Below are positions 37,101 through 51,500 of a stretch of DNA of 64,000 nt, one piece after another; the first letter of the stretch is position 1; every line of letters begins with the position of its first letter. The position numbers were made by a program, and so were the translations under genes. The DNA is from Apostichopus japonicus (Eukaryota; Echinodermata; Holothuroidea; Aspidochirotida; Stichopodidae): positions 2,049,001 through 2,113,000 of the forward strand of contig NC_092575.1 of the NCBI RefSeq assembly GCF_037975245.1, in the 5' to 3' direction. Under the pieces are notes generated by a model that made no database searches, was not told the origin of the DNA, and worked only from the letters and a program-made list of their open reading frames with translations.

Positions 37101-40100
37101 AATAACTCACCCTGCATGAGGCTGAACTGTTTCCGTCTGGCCGTTTGACGATGACGATTTTTTTTATCTTTATGTATAAATGGTCTTTTTTATGTATACT
37201 CTTTTTTAGATAGCAGTCTATGCACAGGTTATATTAATAACCACGATAGCAGATCTCCTAAGATGCGAACTGGAATTAACAGAAAACCAAATGGCTTTCG
37301 TAACATCTGTAAGTATTCTAATTATCCAGTATATATAGCAACTACTGCATGTATATATTACACAGCTTATTAATTGGAGACAAAAGAAAACACACACCAA
37401 GAAAACATCACTCCATGGCACGCGATATCCACCTCTTAATATATTTCCTTATTACTGGAAAATATGAGTATTTGCAGCGAACTTCTTTCTCAAACTAGAA
37501 AAGAATGTATTTTTCGTCTACTGTGTCCTGTAATGCTTCATGGTAAACTGTTTTCACAAAGTTATTTCCTTTACTTATAGCTGCTGTTTGATTCTTCCTC
37601 TAATGATGACAATTATTTAGAAAGATTTAGTATCTGTTTACCAATATGAACTGTAGGTGGTGAAAAGACAAAATATATATTTGGAAGAATTTCCATTTTC
37701 CTATTTTATAAAAAAGAAAAGAAATGGAGATTTGTCTCACGATGAAGCTACGTTGTGCTCATCACTACTTTTATTTGTATACGTATGTGTTTGGGTGGGG
37801 AGTGGGGGGGGGTGTGGGGTGTTTGTAAAGGCACATTTGCACTCACACACCCTTCACACCTATGGATCCGCCGCGCCTGCCAAATCCTGAAAAACGTGGA
37901 ATATCGTCTGCAGTGCCGTAAGATATCTTAATTTATGTATATATGATTTTCATATGGAAAGGGATTGAAAAATTGGTTATCATCTTGTTTTGATAGGTTT
38001 TCTTCCTTGGCGAGATGTTAGGGTCTTACCCAACAGGTAGATTAGTAGATATATACGGCCGGAAACCGGTAAGTACAGGGTCAACAAATGGGGACAACAA
38101 GGGTACAATAATAATGTATGCGTGTGTGCGCACTTGCTTGTGGGTGTGTTTTGTGTTTTGAAATACGTCACAGTGTCGCATTACAAAAACATGGTCGAGT
38201 TAGTTAAGCTGTCTTTCGGAACTTTTTTTTTGAACGTAGGCCTAGTTTCCCACCCGGTACCACTGTGATAAATGATAGAGGCCCTTACCTGTCAACGTCA
38301 GTTCATAAACATCACGTGGGTAGCATAATCATTTACGGTAGTAACTGGAAAAGTGCTTGGATTATACAAAACAGTACGGTATAACCCTTGCCGTTCTTCA
38401 CACTGTAACTAATGTATATATATCTTAATAATACTCAATCATCTCATGTACATTTTTTTTACGTCCACAGTCCGCCCTTATACTAACCATTGGGTTATGG
38501 TATACCGGTATACTTACAGCCTTTGCACCAAATTTCGCCTGGGCAATTTTACTGCGATTTATGAGCGGGGTATTCGCAGTTGGAATGATTAATGTTTATT
38601 CAGTATACGTAGGAGAAATGACGCCCTCTAAAATCAGAATGGTGTCTTTACTTCTGTTTCCGGTAAGCTTAAAACTTTAGGAAGTTTTTTTTTCTCTCTC
38701 GCCCTGTCTCTCTCTCCACCTCCACCTATCTATCTACACCTCTCACCCTCTTGTTCTATGCAACGTATGCAAATAAATGAGAATTGTTGCATTAGTTACA
38801 ATACCTCGAAAACAGTGAAAAGACTGTTGCTTCTACCCTAACCTATAAAGCTTCAACACCTTTACAATTTAACTTAGGCCTAACCTTATTTGAATTTAAA
38901 ACGAAATAGGAATTACGTGATTATACACTAACTGCCAGGAAGAATCTCATCGAACGATAAGAGCCTCTTATCGGTTAAGAGATAAGACGTATAGGCACTA
39001 TAATTATGATCACTTGACATTGAAAACAAGTACCCAATTACCGATTGTTGCCATATACAGCCATAAAAGTGTAAACTAAGACAACTCCATATTGTAATAA
39101 TTGAAGAAGGGTTTTCGTCATTAAGAACAACCTTCTGGTGTTAAAGGCATTATAGCCTAGGCTATATACACGCACGTCCTTTCACGACAACTATAGGTTT
39201 ATACTCCATTTTATCTCGAGAAGGCAATCTTGGATTCCTCACCAACACTTTAAAACCAAAGAGTTTCCATGGGATTGAAAGTTATCCTGAAATTATAGTT
39301 GTCAGCAGCCTTGAGAATGGTAGATGTAGAAGGAAGAGGGAAGTGGGCGCTGACCCTGACGGAAGTAGGTCAATGGGTGCGCAGTGCAAAAATGTTAAAG
39401 TTTTGTCAGCGTAGTTGATTGGAGTGCATATGTAGGATAGAGACAGGTAATAGAGACGCGAAGTGAAAACCCAAACCCTTTACGTTTGGGGACCTTGACA
39501 GGATATGACCATGACCACACGGTTACAGCCACAATTTAAGGGTACTGGAGTTGAAGGTAGTTCAAGTTGGTACGATTTTTTTCCCGTTCCCATGTTTCAT
39601 CTATAACAGTTATGTAAACGTTATGTAACTTTAAATACAGAAGATAGATGAGATAAAATATGAACGCATTAGCTCTAATTTCAGATCCTATTTATGGCGG
39701 GGAGGGAGATTGTCAGTTACTTTGAAGGAGAGGGAGGGGGGGGGCAGGTTTAACAGGCCTTAAAACGAGCACGGTCATGAAATTGATTGTCAATTTAAAA
39801 CTTGTATTTTGACCTTTAATATATATGGTCGCAACTTAATGTGGAAGGAAGAAATACAGTGTTAATATTATACCTTTAATAACTTTGACTTATCAAGCAT
39901 GTCAACTTGCAGCAAGTTAACATTGCTTTAATTTATTATATCATATTTAATATCATTATTGATCTCTGCAATGAAAGTATTACGTAATGTCAATTTATAT
40001 CATCTAGATGTCTTTTTTCTTGTTTTTTTTGGCAGCTTTTCTTTGGTTTAGGAACGGTGTATATAGCCTCTATGGGACTCATTGTCGTTCCGGAATTAGG

Positions 40101-42243
40101 CTGGAGGTGGCAGGCCATCATGGCGACCATTCCGGCAATAATTACTGCAATATTAACATTAGTAAGATTTTCATCTCTTTCTGAATTAAAGAAATTATTT
40201 CAGTGACAACAGTCAACCGCCATTTTGTTTTTTGTATCTCTTTGAAACCCTATATGTGAGACAAGCACTTTTTTCTGCACAGCCTGTTTCACCGTGAAGA
40301 TAACTTCTAGTACTAGCATAGAGCAGAACTGGAGACATCATCATGATCATGATAGTTCGACCTAAAATGCCAATGTTGCTCATTCCTTACCATAGAATAT
40401 ACAATTAATTCATGCACCTTTACGTAATTCACCAGAATTAAAATTATCATATAAAGATTTCCAGATTTTACACAAAGATCTGTAATAAAAGTTTTAATGA
40501 AGTCGCAGTCAGTCAGTGATGTACTTCTTAAATGTAATGCATACGAACTACGCATGCGCAGTTGTGATGCATGCAGATACGTTAACATTGCATTGATCTA
40601 TACGGTGTGTAATGTTTGCAAAAGCTGCAATCACCACGAAAATCGTTACTGGATATTTAGGGTAACTGTACAACTGCACGCAGACCTGGCAATGGTATGT
40701 ATGGCTCAAGCGAACTTCATATTCGTAATTTCGGTTCAAAATCCAACTCGGAACAAGTTTTAACCTTTTTTTATTATTATTTACCTATAATCTGTGATTC
40801 AAGCAGAAACTTCATGTTTCCCCCTCCCCCCTCAACGCCTTTAAGAACCATACTGTGACGCATGCGTACAAAGCGATGACATCATTAAACAAGAACTCAA
40901 GCTTTGGCAATGTTGCTATAACAGATTATACGAGCGTGCATGCATATATTCCTTTGTTCATTCATTCCATGGAATGTTATGTTGCAACAGATTGCACACT
41001 GCTGCGAAACATATTGCACAATGCTATATTTTAGTACATCATAACCATACAGGAATATATTACGGGCGGTATATACCAGTATCGATTTCAACTTGAATGA
41101 CTTTAAAGGCATTGAAGACTCACCCCATACCGCGTGCCGCCCTCTGATAAAGTGTGTAAAAAAGTGTCTAATTATACCGACTGTAGCATGTAGTGTGTGT
41201 GTATTTTCTGGGATCGATGGTGGTGTCTAACACTTCTGTTACACCTCATTCGAAACTAGGTCATATTACCGGTATCAGACGTTTCTTTGTGTGCAAGTTT
41301 TTACTCCTTTTAAGTAATGTTCAACTGTATATGTATGCATGGATGCACATAGACATTCGCAGAAAGCCTAATACGTTCTTAGAGACACAGTCAATTGTAT
41401 GTAATTGGTATAATATTCATAACCGCAAGTTATTATGTGTATTATTGAATATAATTGTTTATCATCAGCTAACAGTATGTCGTCGATTCAGAACTCAACC
41501 AAACCATATTCTTTCGACTTCATATGGGCAACAGAAGCTTTTGATACCAGTCAATACCTGTTGTCATTGAAAACCATCTCATGCACAGGATAATCATGTT
41601 ATTTGAGGCCATAAAATCAGTTATGTTTTCCACATTGAGATTTGTGTTACATCCGAGGAAATGATTTAATGGTCTCTGTGTTAGACTAAATAGTCCAGTC
41701 ACTTTAATTGATGAGACTCCGATGTTTAAAGGATCATTCTCAGAAAATAGAAATAAACCAAGGTGGCATATAGATATACCACATGGCATTATGGTATTGT
41801 TTGTTATTGTCTACAACATATCGTATTTAGTGTTGTGCCTAAGGTAATCCTTCAAATTATGACGTAACGTCACCCGCGCATGCGCCTGTACACACATGTC
41901 AGTTGATCAGGGAGGTATCACCCAGCACATATCTGACAGCAAACGATGTAACATCGTATGATATTTGAAAGATTAGTCACCCTCCCAATATAATATGTTG
42001 GGCTTTTGTTGAGTGCCGCTTAACCGTTACGTAAGTTATCTGCATGGGACAGTTCACGTAGGAAAGTACATTGGCAGGTCTTGCAACTATTGCTGGTTTG
42101 GTACAATGACTTCTGTTACAAACGGGAGCGCTAGGATCCTATAGCGTGTGTGTATGTGTATACATTCCCTTCTGTTGTTTGTGTACCATGTAATGTGGAA
42201 CTAATGTACTGTCTTGGAATATCCAAAACTGGAAAAAGGTTGT

Positions 42244-42281
<38 letters not shown>

Positions 42282-42305
42282 AATATATATATATACATAT
42301 ATATA

Positions 42306-42372
<67 letters not shown>

Positions 42373-45300
42373 GTGTTACATATCAATAAAATTGCTCATC
42401 TATACATCTAACCGGTATACAGGACACAATGGATTGAAATTTGTGTGGTTTACATGCTGCAGTCAAGTGATCCAAGTGATATATATTTGCTCAGTATTTG
42501 CATGGAGTTGCCTATTTAGAATTGAAACGATTATCCACTCATATATGAGTGTGTACTTTCAACGGCCCATTTAGTCACGTGATAACGCTTTCGTTTTTTA
42601 TGCCCGTCTAACCTATATAGTTATCAATTTGGATGATAAGTCAAGGGGATGTCAAAGCGATTTTTGTATAAGACTAAAGCGCACGTATATGGAACTTTTG
42701 ACCTTGAGCAGAGAAAGTACGATACCATGGAAGGCCGTTTTGTTTTTACAGAAATTGAAACTGTACTTGAATAAATGCAGACGCATAGTACAAATGTATA
42801 AATGGCCAGTGAAACGAATGGGTAAATCTAGATGGCCTGACAATTCAATCCATCGTTTCGATCAATCAATTAACTATTCAATGAATGAATCAACCAATAA
42901 TCCAATTTCCCGCTCGGTTTACATTAGACATTGATTAACTAATATTCCTATACATTTCCTTAACATTCACAACAATACTAATAACATGTGATTTACAGAG
43001 TCAGCCGTGTAATCGTTACATGCCTGGTTATTTTAGGTCATGTTGCATTCCCACTTCCCTCCCTCCCTCACACGCCACCCTACCAAATCAGCCACACACA
43101 AACACACGCATGCGCGCACAAAGCTGATGATAAATGCAAGAAAGACCAAAACCAACATCTTTGATAACAATTTTTCGCCTTTTTTGTTATCATGTATAAA
43201 GGCGTTCGGGGAGTGGATTAATTCAGTGAAGACATCTGATTAAAGACTATAATTCTCTTAACAATATTCGGGTTAGTTTTAGGGGTTAAAACCTTCACCA
43301 AACTACACACCTTCAGAATGCTTTGAGCAGTACTAAATTTTGGTTTCAAACAGAGTTTATATAGAACTGATATGATACCCTATAGTCAAATACATCGCAT
43401 AGGCATGATAAGCATCGAAAAATCACCACGTAATATCACCTGAAACTTTTTTTTTTCTCTCTTTGTAACCAATTCCACTTTTGTGTGCGTAGAATGCATT
43501 TATGTAGCTCCATGGTTGCACTATGAGCGAAACAAGAGCCATTGAATACCTGCAACTTTTGATTTTTTTTTACAAGGACGTTATTAAATGAAGCCTCACC
43601 TATATACGATGGCATATTGGCGTGCCATTTGTACAGTGTGCATTTAGAGCATATTTGCAGAGCCCTTATTTTATTCACAGATATACTAGCCATTTACATT
43701 TCCATGCAGTACAATATAGTAAATACAAGCTCAAGTTTTTATTTCTCGAATGTCTACATCGACTATAGTCAAGTTGAATGGTTCCACGTTGCTATGGGAG
43801 TAACGGTTCCTATGGAAACGTATCCTAAATCCATGGAAATTGCTCGTGTACTAACGGTTCCATTGGCTTCTCGGGAAATTGTGTTATCACAACTGGTTAT
43901 GCTTTTTACTACAAATGATTAATTGATTATCAAAGGTTATAAACAAAATGGTAATTTGTAACAACAAAATTGGTATTTATTAATTACTAGAACAAATAAG
44001 TTCTCGTAACGAAATACTGTGTGATAACATTTAACGTTTAAGGATTGCCATCTGTTTCATAACGTCAAAATAAATATCACTATTAATAAATATCAGAAAG
44101 AAATATCCCTATATTAAGATGTAATTTAACAATCAGTGAGTCATTCATACATAGGCCTACTGTGGACCGTAACGTGAACAAGGTTAAGAACGGGGGGGGG
44201 GGGGAGGGGAAGTGGGGGAATTAGCAAAGGAACCATGTTTAGGTGTCATGTTAGCAGGCGCGCAATATAATTATGAATTATTAAGGTACTTTTTATCAAC
44301 CTGTAAAGTACAATAACTTTTGATTGTCGGTTCAACTTTGATATGCCTGCACTGATGACTTGATTAGATTCTTGTCAAACTTAAGAGTGCTTAAGAGACT
44401 GACCTATAGGCCTTCGCGGTAAACCGATTACTCCATTGACCTTAATGCATTTGCACTTCGTCAGCAAATGAATATTCATTACGTGATCATTACGTCAACT
44501 CGCTGGCTGCGTCGCTACAGTCACGTCCCTCCTCATTGTCTTTCCAGATATAGTCTGGGTCACCGGGGGTGGGGAATGTGCCGGGCGGGGGGGGGGGGTA
44601 CAGGAGTCATGGCTACAACAATTTCGACAGCAATTATATTACGCGGAATGGGGGTCGTTAACTGGTGACAATTTTAGCACCATTGAACACCTATCTGACC
44701 CTTGCACCTACCCACCCCCATCAGGAGCCCTTTATTGCAGGAGTGTTAAATTATATACTTTCAAACTATTCGCTTTGATTTGATGGTGGTTGTAGAAAAT
44801 GCTTTGAGTATCTATCCATTTCTGATCATGTAGCTTGACTTTGAAGAATAGTTTAGGGTTAATCTACAAATGATCTGAACAAGTTTAATTATGTTTCTCT
44901 TTTCTGTTGTTTTGTGTTTTTTTTTTGTTTTTTTTGTTTTAGAGTGTACCAGAATCAGCAAGATACTTAGTCCTAATTGGGGAGTTGAAGATGGCATGGA
45001 AACTTCTCCGGCGATTGGCTGACAGGAATAAAACCACGATACCAGATGGAGACCTAGTCCAAGCACAACCGTCAGAAGTAGTGAGTTATGCATAAAGCTC
45101 TTAAAAATGTACATCGCCAGCAAGCTTACCTGTCTCCTCTCAACAAAGCACTCTCATTTAAGTAGAACAGACCGTAAATAAAATGTACAATACAGCCTTG
45201 TAGAAATCAGCTAGATTCAGTTGGTCAAACAAAGTAGGTAAAAATGGGGGCGCTCCTCCGGTTCTTGCAACATGTTAAGGGTTACCATGATATGGTGAAC

Positions 45301-48300
45301 GCTTTTAAAATGTTGTATTCTGATATAAGGGTGTGGTGCTCTCTAGTGTCTTATGTTCAAACAGACTAAACGAACAAGAAATGTTTGCAAGCTATAAAAA
45401 CACCTATAGCTGAAGCATATAGAGTAGCATTACATACTGACAGTTATGAAAGAAAAAACCAACGGAGTTTCTTTATGAAAGTGCACAACAAATTAGTGAA
45501 CATGCGAGCACCGTCAATGTCCCGGCCGAGTCAATATCCAAATCGAACAGAAACTGAGAAATTTCTGACATCTATGCGGTTCTCATTGAGCTTGAATAGT
45601 AAATGTCCAATTCAAACATTTTTGAAAACTGTGATACTTTTAATTTGAAGGAGAAGGGGGGGGGGGGGGGTTGAGGGGACCGGTGGCGCTATACTTTCAT
45701 ACACGGGTTAATTCTGTACTTGGTTAAATTATTCAAAAACTGTGATTCCCTTTTGAGCAAAATAAAGGACGAAAAGGTCAGGTGTAACTTATTCGGTATT
45801 TAAGCATACATGAAATTTATTTGACCTACAAGAAAATATCGTACGGTATTACACATTATATTAACAGCCATAAAACTCATCAGATACGCTGTGGAAGTAA
45901 GTTATATTCATGAAATGCACAACAACGTAGCAATTATTCGACAATCACACGAATTTTTATGTAATTGCTCGATATCGTTTTTTCCCCACACATTATGGAA
46001 CTGTTACATGTACACACACATCTTTTTGTACGTATGTTTCATATACGCTCTCATTTTTACAAAATATCTTTTTTTTTAAATTTTTTATTTACTCTTTCCT
46101 CGCAGGAAGGAAACGATATCGTTTTTTAATGATATTCATGAAATGCACAACAACGTAGCAATTATTTCGACAATAACACGAATTTTCATGTAATTGCTCG
46201 ATATCGTTTTTTTTTCCACACATGACGGAAGTGTTACATGTACACACACATCTTTTTGTACGTATGTTTCATACGCACTCATTTTTACAAAATATCTTCT
46301 TTTTTTTATACTCTTTCCTCGCAGGAAGGAAACGCAACTGTTTTATCCCTTTTAGGCAAAGATACGTGGCAACAAACATTATCACTTTGGGCAGTTTGGT
46401 AAGTGAATCCATTGAAAGCTTTAACGCATATAGAAACTGACTTGAAATGAATGAATGAAAAAACTTCCAATCTGATTTTACATGATAGTCTTCATCATAA
46501 CATTCTACGTGGATGTCAGTTAAAGGCCAAGCAAGGGCGTAGGAACCGGGGGGCTGGGGGCCAGCGTGTAAAATGCAAAAGTTTTTACAAGATGGAGTGG
46601 GTGTTGAAGTGTGCTACATTGCACCAAATTGCATCTGAGACCACCTGGAAATGCCAAAAAATTCAAAAGGGGAGGGGGCACCTCCTCCCCTGAGACCCCT
46701 CCCCCAGGCCGGCATTCAGTCTTCAGCCCCCACTCAATAGTACCTTCCTACGCCACTAAGGTCAAGAGTTTGAGAGACGTGACGTAAATTGATGTGACGT
46801 GACGTGATGAGACGTGACACGTGACATAATGACACTGTTGCAGAGTCATATGTTTCTCAACATAGATGAGTCAGGAGGTTTCAAGAAAACATAAATGTCA
46901 CATTGATGTATCTCAAACAATGACACCTCTCATGCTCGCTACCAGTTCACTTTTGGTACACAACTTCAAATCAGGGAGTTGTTAACTCCATGTTCAAATG
47001 AACATATATATCTCAAAAACTTGCATGTAGGAATTGATTGAATTTTCTATATTTAACTATTCTATCAAACTTTCTTTCCCGTATAGTTTAATGTTAATGG
47101 AAATATCCAGAGTTTTAATCTATGCACGTTTGACCTTTACATTTGACCTTTACAAATTAAACTGTATAATTTTTTATCAAATATTCATATCGTTGTTTTT
47201 TTTTCCTTTGAAAGGTTTACATCATATTTTGTCTACATTGGGATGGCGCTATCAACTAATTACATACTGAATATTCAACAAGTAATCATTCCAAAAGATG
47301 TCAATGGTACCGGTATTATTAACCCGGACGATATTCCTCCGCCGAAACCAAAAGAACTCGTGATTCTACCTTTCTATGATGAGTGTAACCCTCCGCCGAA
47401 CTGTTCTTTATTTTTTAATGGAGAAGGCGATATTAAATTTTTAATTGCATCTGTTGGAGATTTAGCAGGTAAGAGCGATTACCTTCTTCTGTTCATATAT
47501 AGCTACCAAACAATTTCGTTTGTTATTTTCACTAATGAGAAATGAATTTGCACAATCAGCAAATGAATACAGAAACACTTGAAGTTTAGCATGCTAATTT
47601 TGTTTACAATTCAACCATAGGACACCAGTTTTCCTCCTATACCCTACCATCCAACCATCCCAGCTTTCTCCCCTCCTGGCCCCTCCTCCCCACTCCTCCC
47701 CACTCCTACCTCTTCCCCACACCGAGGATCCACGTTCCATTTACCCCCCCCCCCCACTTTCCCTCACATTCAACTATATATAGATGGTCATAAATGACAA
47801 TGGTCCTACTCATTGTCTTTGTTTCATTAAGTATCTGAGGATAAACAAGAATGTGGAAGAATGAATAGTCAATTTATTTTAAATAGAGAAAAGGTCATTT
47901 TAATTTAAAATAGAATCCCTTTTCTTGTAAATTCCTTTTTCTTTTCCTTAGCTATTCCTATCGTTTTTGCCATCCTCATCGTTCTTGGACATCGATGGAC
48001 GGTAGGGGTATGCATGGCGTTAACGTCCATCACTTGTGCATTCATAATAGGACTTATGAGAATGTGAGTAACACAAGAGGTATCCACTTACCTGTCCTCT
48101 TTCAAGTCAATGCACTCTTGATTTATAATCAGATCGAACCCTATGTAAAAGAAGAGAGGTTGGCGTTACTCGTAATCGTGACCAGATTTTGAAGGGCGAA
48201 GAATGCTTAAAGTAACTACATCATGTTAGAAATCCATTAAAAATAATAAACAAAAAGTGCAGAAAGTACTATCGTAGCTATAGCCATTGGGGATTATTAA

Positions 48301-48497
48301 ACAATTTTTTTTTTTAATGTCAATAGGAAACCATTTAATCCTCCCATCAGCATAAAATGCTTTCCTACCCCTTCCGAAATGAAGTCGTGAGAGAATTATA
48401 ATGCAGCCCAATATTATACATTGTGTTTACGACATGATACTAGATCATTTCCGGCATATATATATATACAATGATATATATATATATATATATACAA

Positions 48498-48534
<37 letters not shown>

Positions 48535-51500
48535 TTAAATATATGTCTGTATGTTGTTCCACTCTGTATAGGAACTGCGGTATTCTGTCTGCATACGGAA
48601 TAGGAAACAACGCACACAAAACGTATACCAGCATTTGTTCAATATATAGCCAGACAGCAAAACTGCAGTGTGGTTTTGATGATGCTACATCATGAATAAT
48701 ATTATATGAATGTGACGCGCTATAGGCTGTAGCGTACATCCAGGATGAAAAACATACTTCAATCTAAGTAGTACAGCAAAAAGCATTGAGATATGACAAA
48801 CAATATTCACATTGGCAGCTGATGACCGAGATGGAAACTTTTCTTGTGTATTCAACTGCATACAGATTGATCTCTACCACAGATAGAAGGCTTCTTCACT
48901 GTCACAACTACAGACTAAATATGAGATTGGTCCAAGCTTTCCTTCTTGAGATATCGTGTTTACAAGGTTTTCGCACTTTGACCTCTGGTGGAACCAAGTG
49001 ACCATTGACCTCCTCTAAACACAATAGGCGTATTCTACTCCATGTGGGTCTCCTACACACGAAATATGATATTGTTCCAAGCTTCTTGAAATATCGTGTT
49101 TACAAGCAAGGCGTCACACACACACAAATGCATCCATACATAACTACAAAGGTTACGATTATCATCGAAACCAAAATGCTTAAGAAGGAGCTTTCCGCCT
49201 GAGTGCACGTCATCGTCACGTATAGGCCATACGGCCCAACCAAACACGGCAGCCATCCAGTATAACTTGTGCGTGCATAATTTATTGACCGTTAATTCGT
49301 GAAAAACATATGCACAATATCGACAGCCTGATTAAGACAAATATTTGCTGGTATAGTTGATGAAATATTCGTAGAATTTCCCATTTTGACAGTTATCATT
49401 GTGTTTATATATATAGGTCTATATATGCACCTGTGTGTAGCTATCTAGTTATATATGAACTCGTTCTGATGGAGGGTTGAGAGTAGATCGGGATGGGGTG
49501 CAGGGTGATAAGCAGATCGAATATAAAAAGGTATATAAATAGCTAGAAAGCTAGTTCACAATATCTGATAATTATTTCACAGAGGGGTTCACAGTAGTAA
49601 CTTCATATTCGTACTTTTTTTATTAATTGATTGGGCGGGTATGTAGTGTACTTTTTGGCCGTATTCTAGGCCTATATGCGTCAATGAAGTTGCATGTCTC
49701 CCTCTTTATGTCTCTCTGTATCCAGTGTTGTCTATATTGGTTTAGTATCTATAGTCAATGGAAATTTGTTGGCCAAAGTATTGTTTAATTCTGGGGTTCT
49801 CATTTCTAAGAGGGCCAAATGGAAGTGCACATTTACTATTTTATGTGGATGATAGGCTAGAAGGGTGATAAAGTCCTGCATGAGAATTCGCATTCCCAGT
49901 AAGTGCAAGAATGTCGACATATCTTCATTCGCGGAATTGGCCCATGCACAGGTCGCCTGTTTAATGCTCTTGTGAATAAAACCCCAGTGTAAAAAATGAG
50001 TCATCAATGGAACAAACCGAAAAAGAGAAGGCGTACTAATTCTAAATGAGTTACTTGTATATCTTTGCAGAAGTTGAAACAATAAGTGATAGAAGACAAT
50101 TGTTTATCTCTGGAAACAAACGAGTTTTTATTTTGTCACTTAACGATCCAGTTCGGACTAGTATAATTCGCAACTGTTTTAACATTGGAAGTATCCTTAT
50201 GCAGCAGCTAAATGATTCATTGTTTTAAATTCTTGGAAATGGCTTATTTATTATCAGGTTCTAGCAGGGGTATTGAAAACAACTTCGTTTGCAATGGCTG
50301 CACTTAAGTGATGTTATATGGAACTCCACCGCCTCCGTAGTATTTGGAGACAATTCGCAGTTGTTGCTATATATATGGTACACAGTCGCATCCATCCTCC
50401 GAAAAGGGTAGTTAACTTCCAGTACCCGGATGAGGAAATAATACTAGCAAAGTACATAGTGCAGCCCAACTCTAGGGATGACACACCTCTTACCTTACCT
50501 CTCCTCATTGTTATGCTGTTTAAAAGAAAAAATTAAAAGAAGAACAAAATTGGTCATTTTACTTCTTCGTAATGTTGATGTTTAGGCTCAGTGTGTGACA
50601 AAATATCAACATTATTATGTGTTTCTATTTATACACAGGGCCGACATGACAGCATTAATCTTTGTTGTGAGGGCGCTCTCGTTCGGCATTTACGGCTCCC
50701 TCTTTCTCATTACTATTGAAGCCTATTCTACTTATAACCGTTCCATTGCCATGGCAACGGGACAATTTCTCGCAAAGGCAGCTGGGACACTTGCTCCACT
50801 CGTTGCTGACGTAAGATATGACATAATTAATTGTAATTAACACTGATGTGTCTAACTGATAGGTCTATAGCACAGGTGGCCAAAGGTTTTCTACCCCCCC
50901 CTCCCCCCCCCCCCGCCAGGAGGATGTGATAACCCTGTTCATGCAGGCATGCCTATTGACAAAACCTTTAATCAGTGTGTAGGCAATTTAAATCGGGATA
51001 CAGGTTATTAATAATAAAACAGGTAGAAGAAAACTAATTAGTAATCCTCCATTTAGGCCCAAAACGACAAAAAAAAGGTTGGTTGGTGTGTGTGTGTGGG
51101 GGGGGGGGAGGGTTAATTAGTGTTGCCCTACTCAACTATGGGATACACCTCCCCAATATGTATTGCCATACTTTCCCCACCCCAACCCAACCCACCCCAC
51201 CACAACAGAAATCGTCACCTATGGCACAATTCAAACGGAATGTAGTAAAACGTCTGACCACCCAGCATCTTTAAGTTGCAAAGGGACATTTGGTGGTTGG
51301 CAAATTTTACGCAGATGATTTCATAATGGATTTGAACTGATTGACTTCTTTCAAACTTCATGAAACCTAAACTTCAAATCTTTGTTAAAACCTTTATTCA
51401 CAGATTGTATTCCCCTTGTCACCGGAGGGAGCTATCTCGATATATTTTGTTGTGGCGACCATCTCAGCAATTTCGGCATATTTTATTCCAATAACTGGTC

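Noticed and set aside
41193-41789. 125-codon plus and 89-codon minus open frames in an MFS intron
   Set aside because: No domain, poor composition, no splice context, and they overlap on opposite strands.
50868-51222. Possible hAT-like element starting CAGGTGGCCAAAGG
   Set aside because: The apparent flank duplication (CTATAGCA / CTATGGCA) does not sit next to a matching right terminus.
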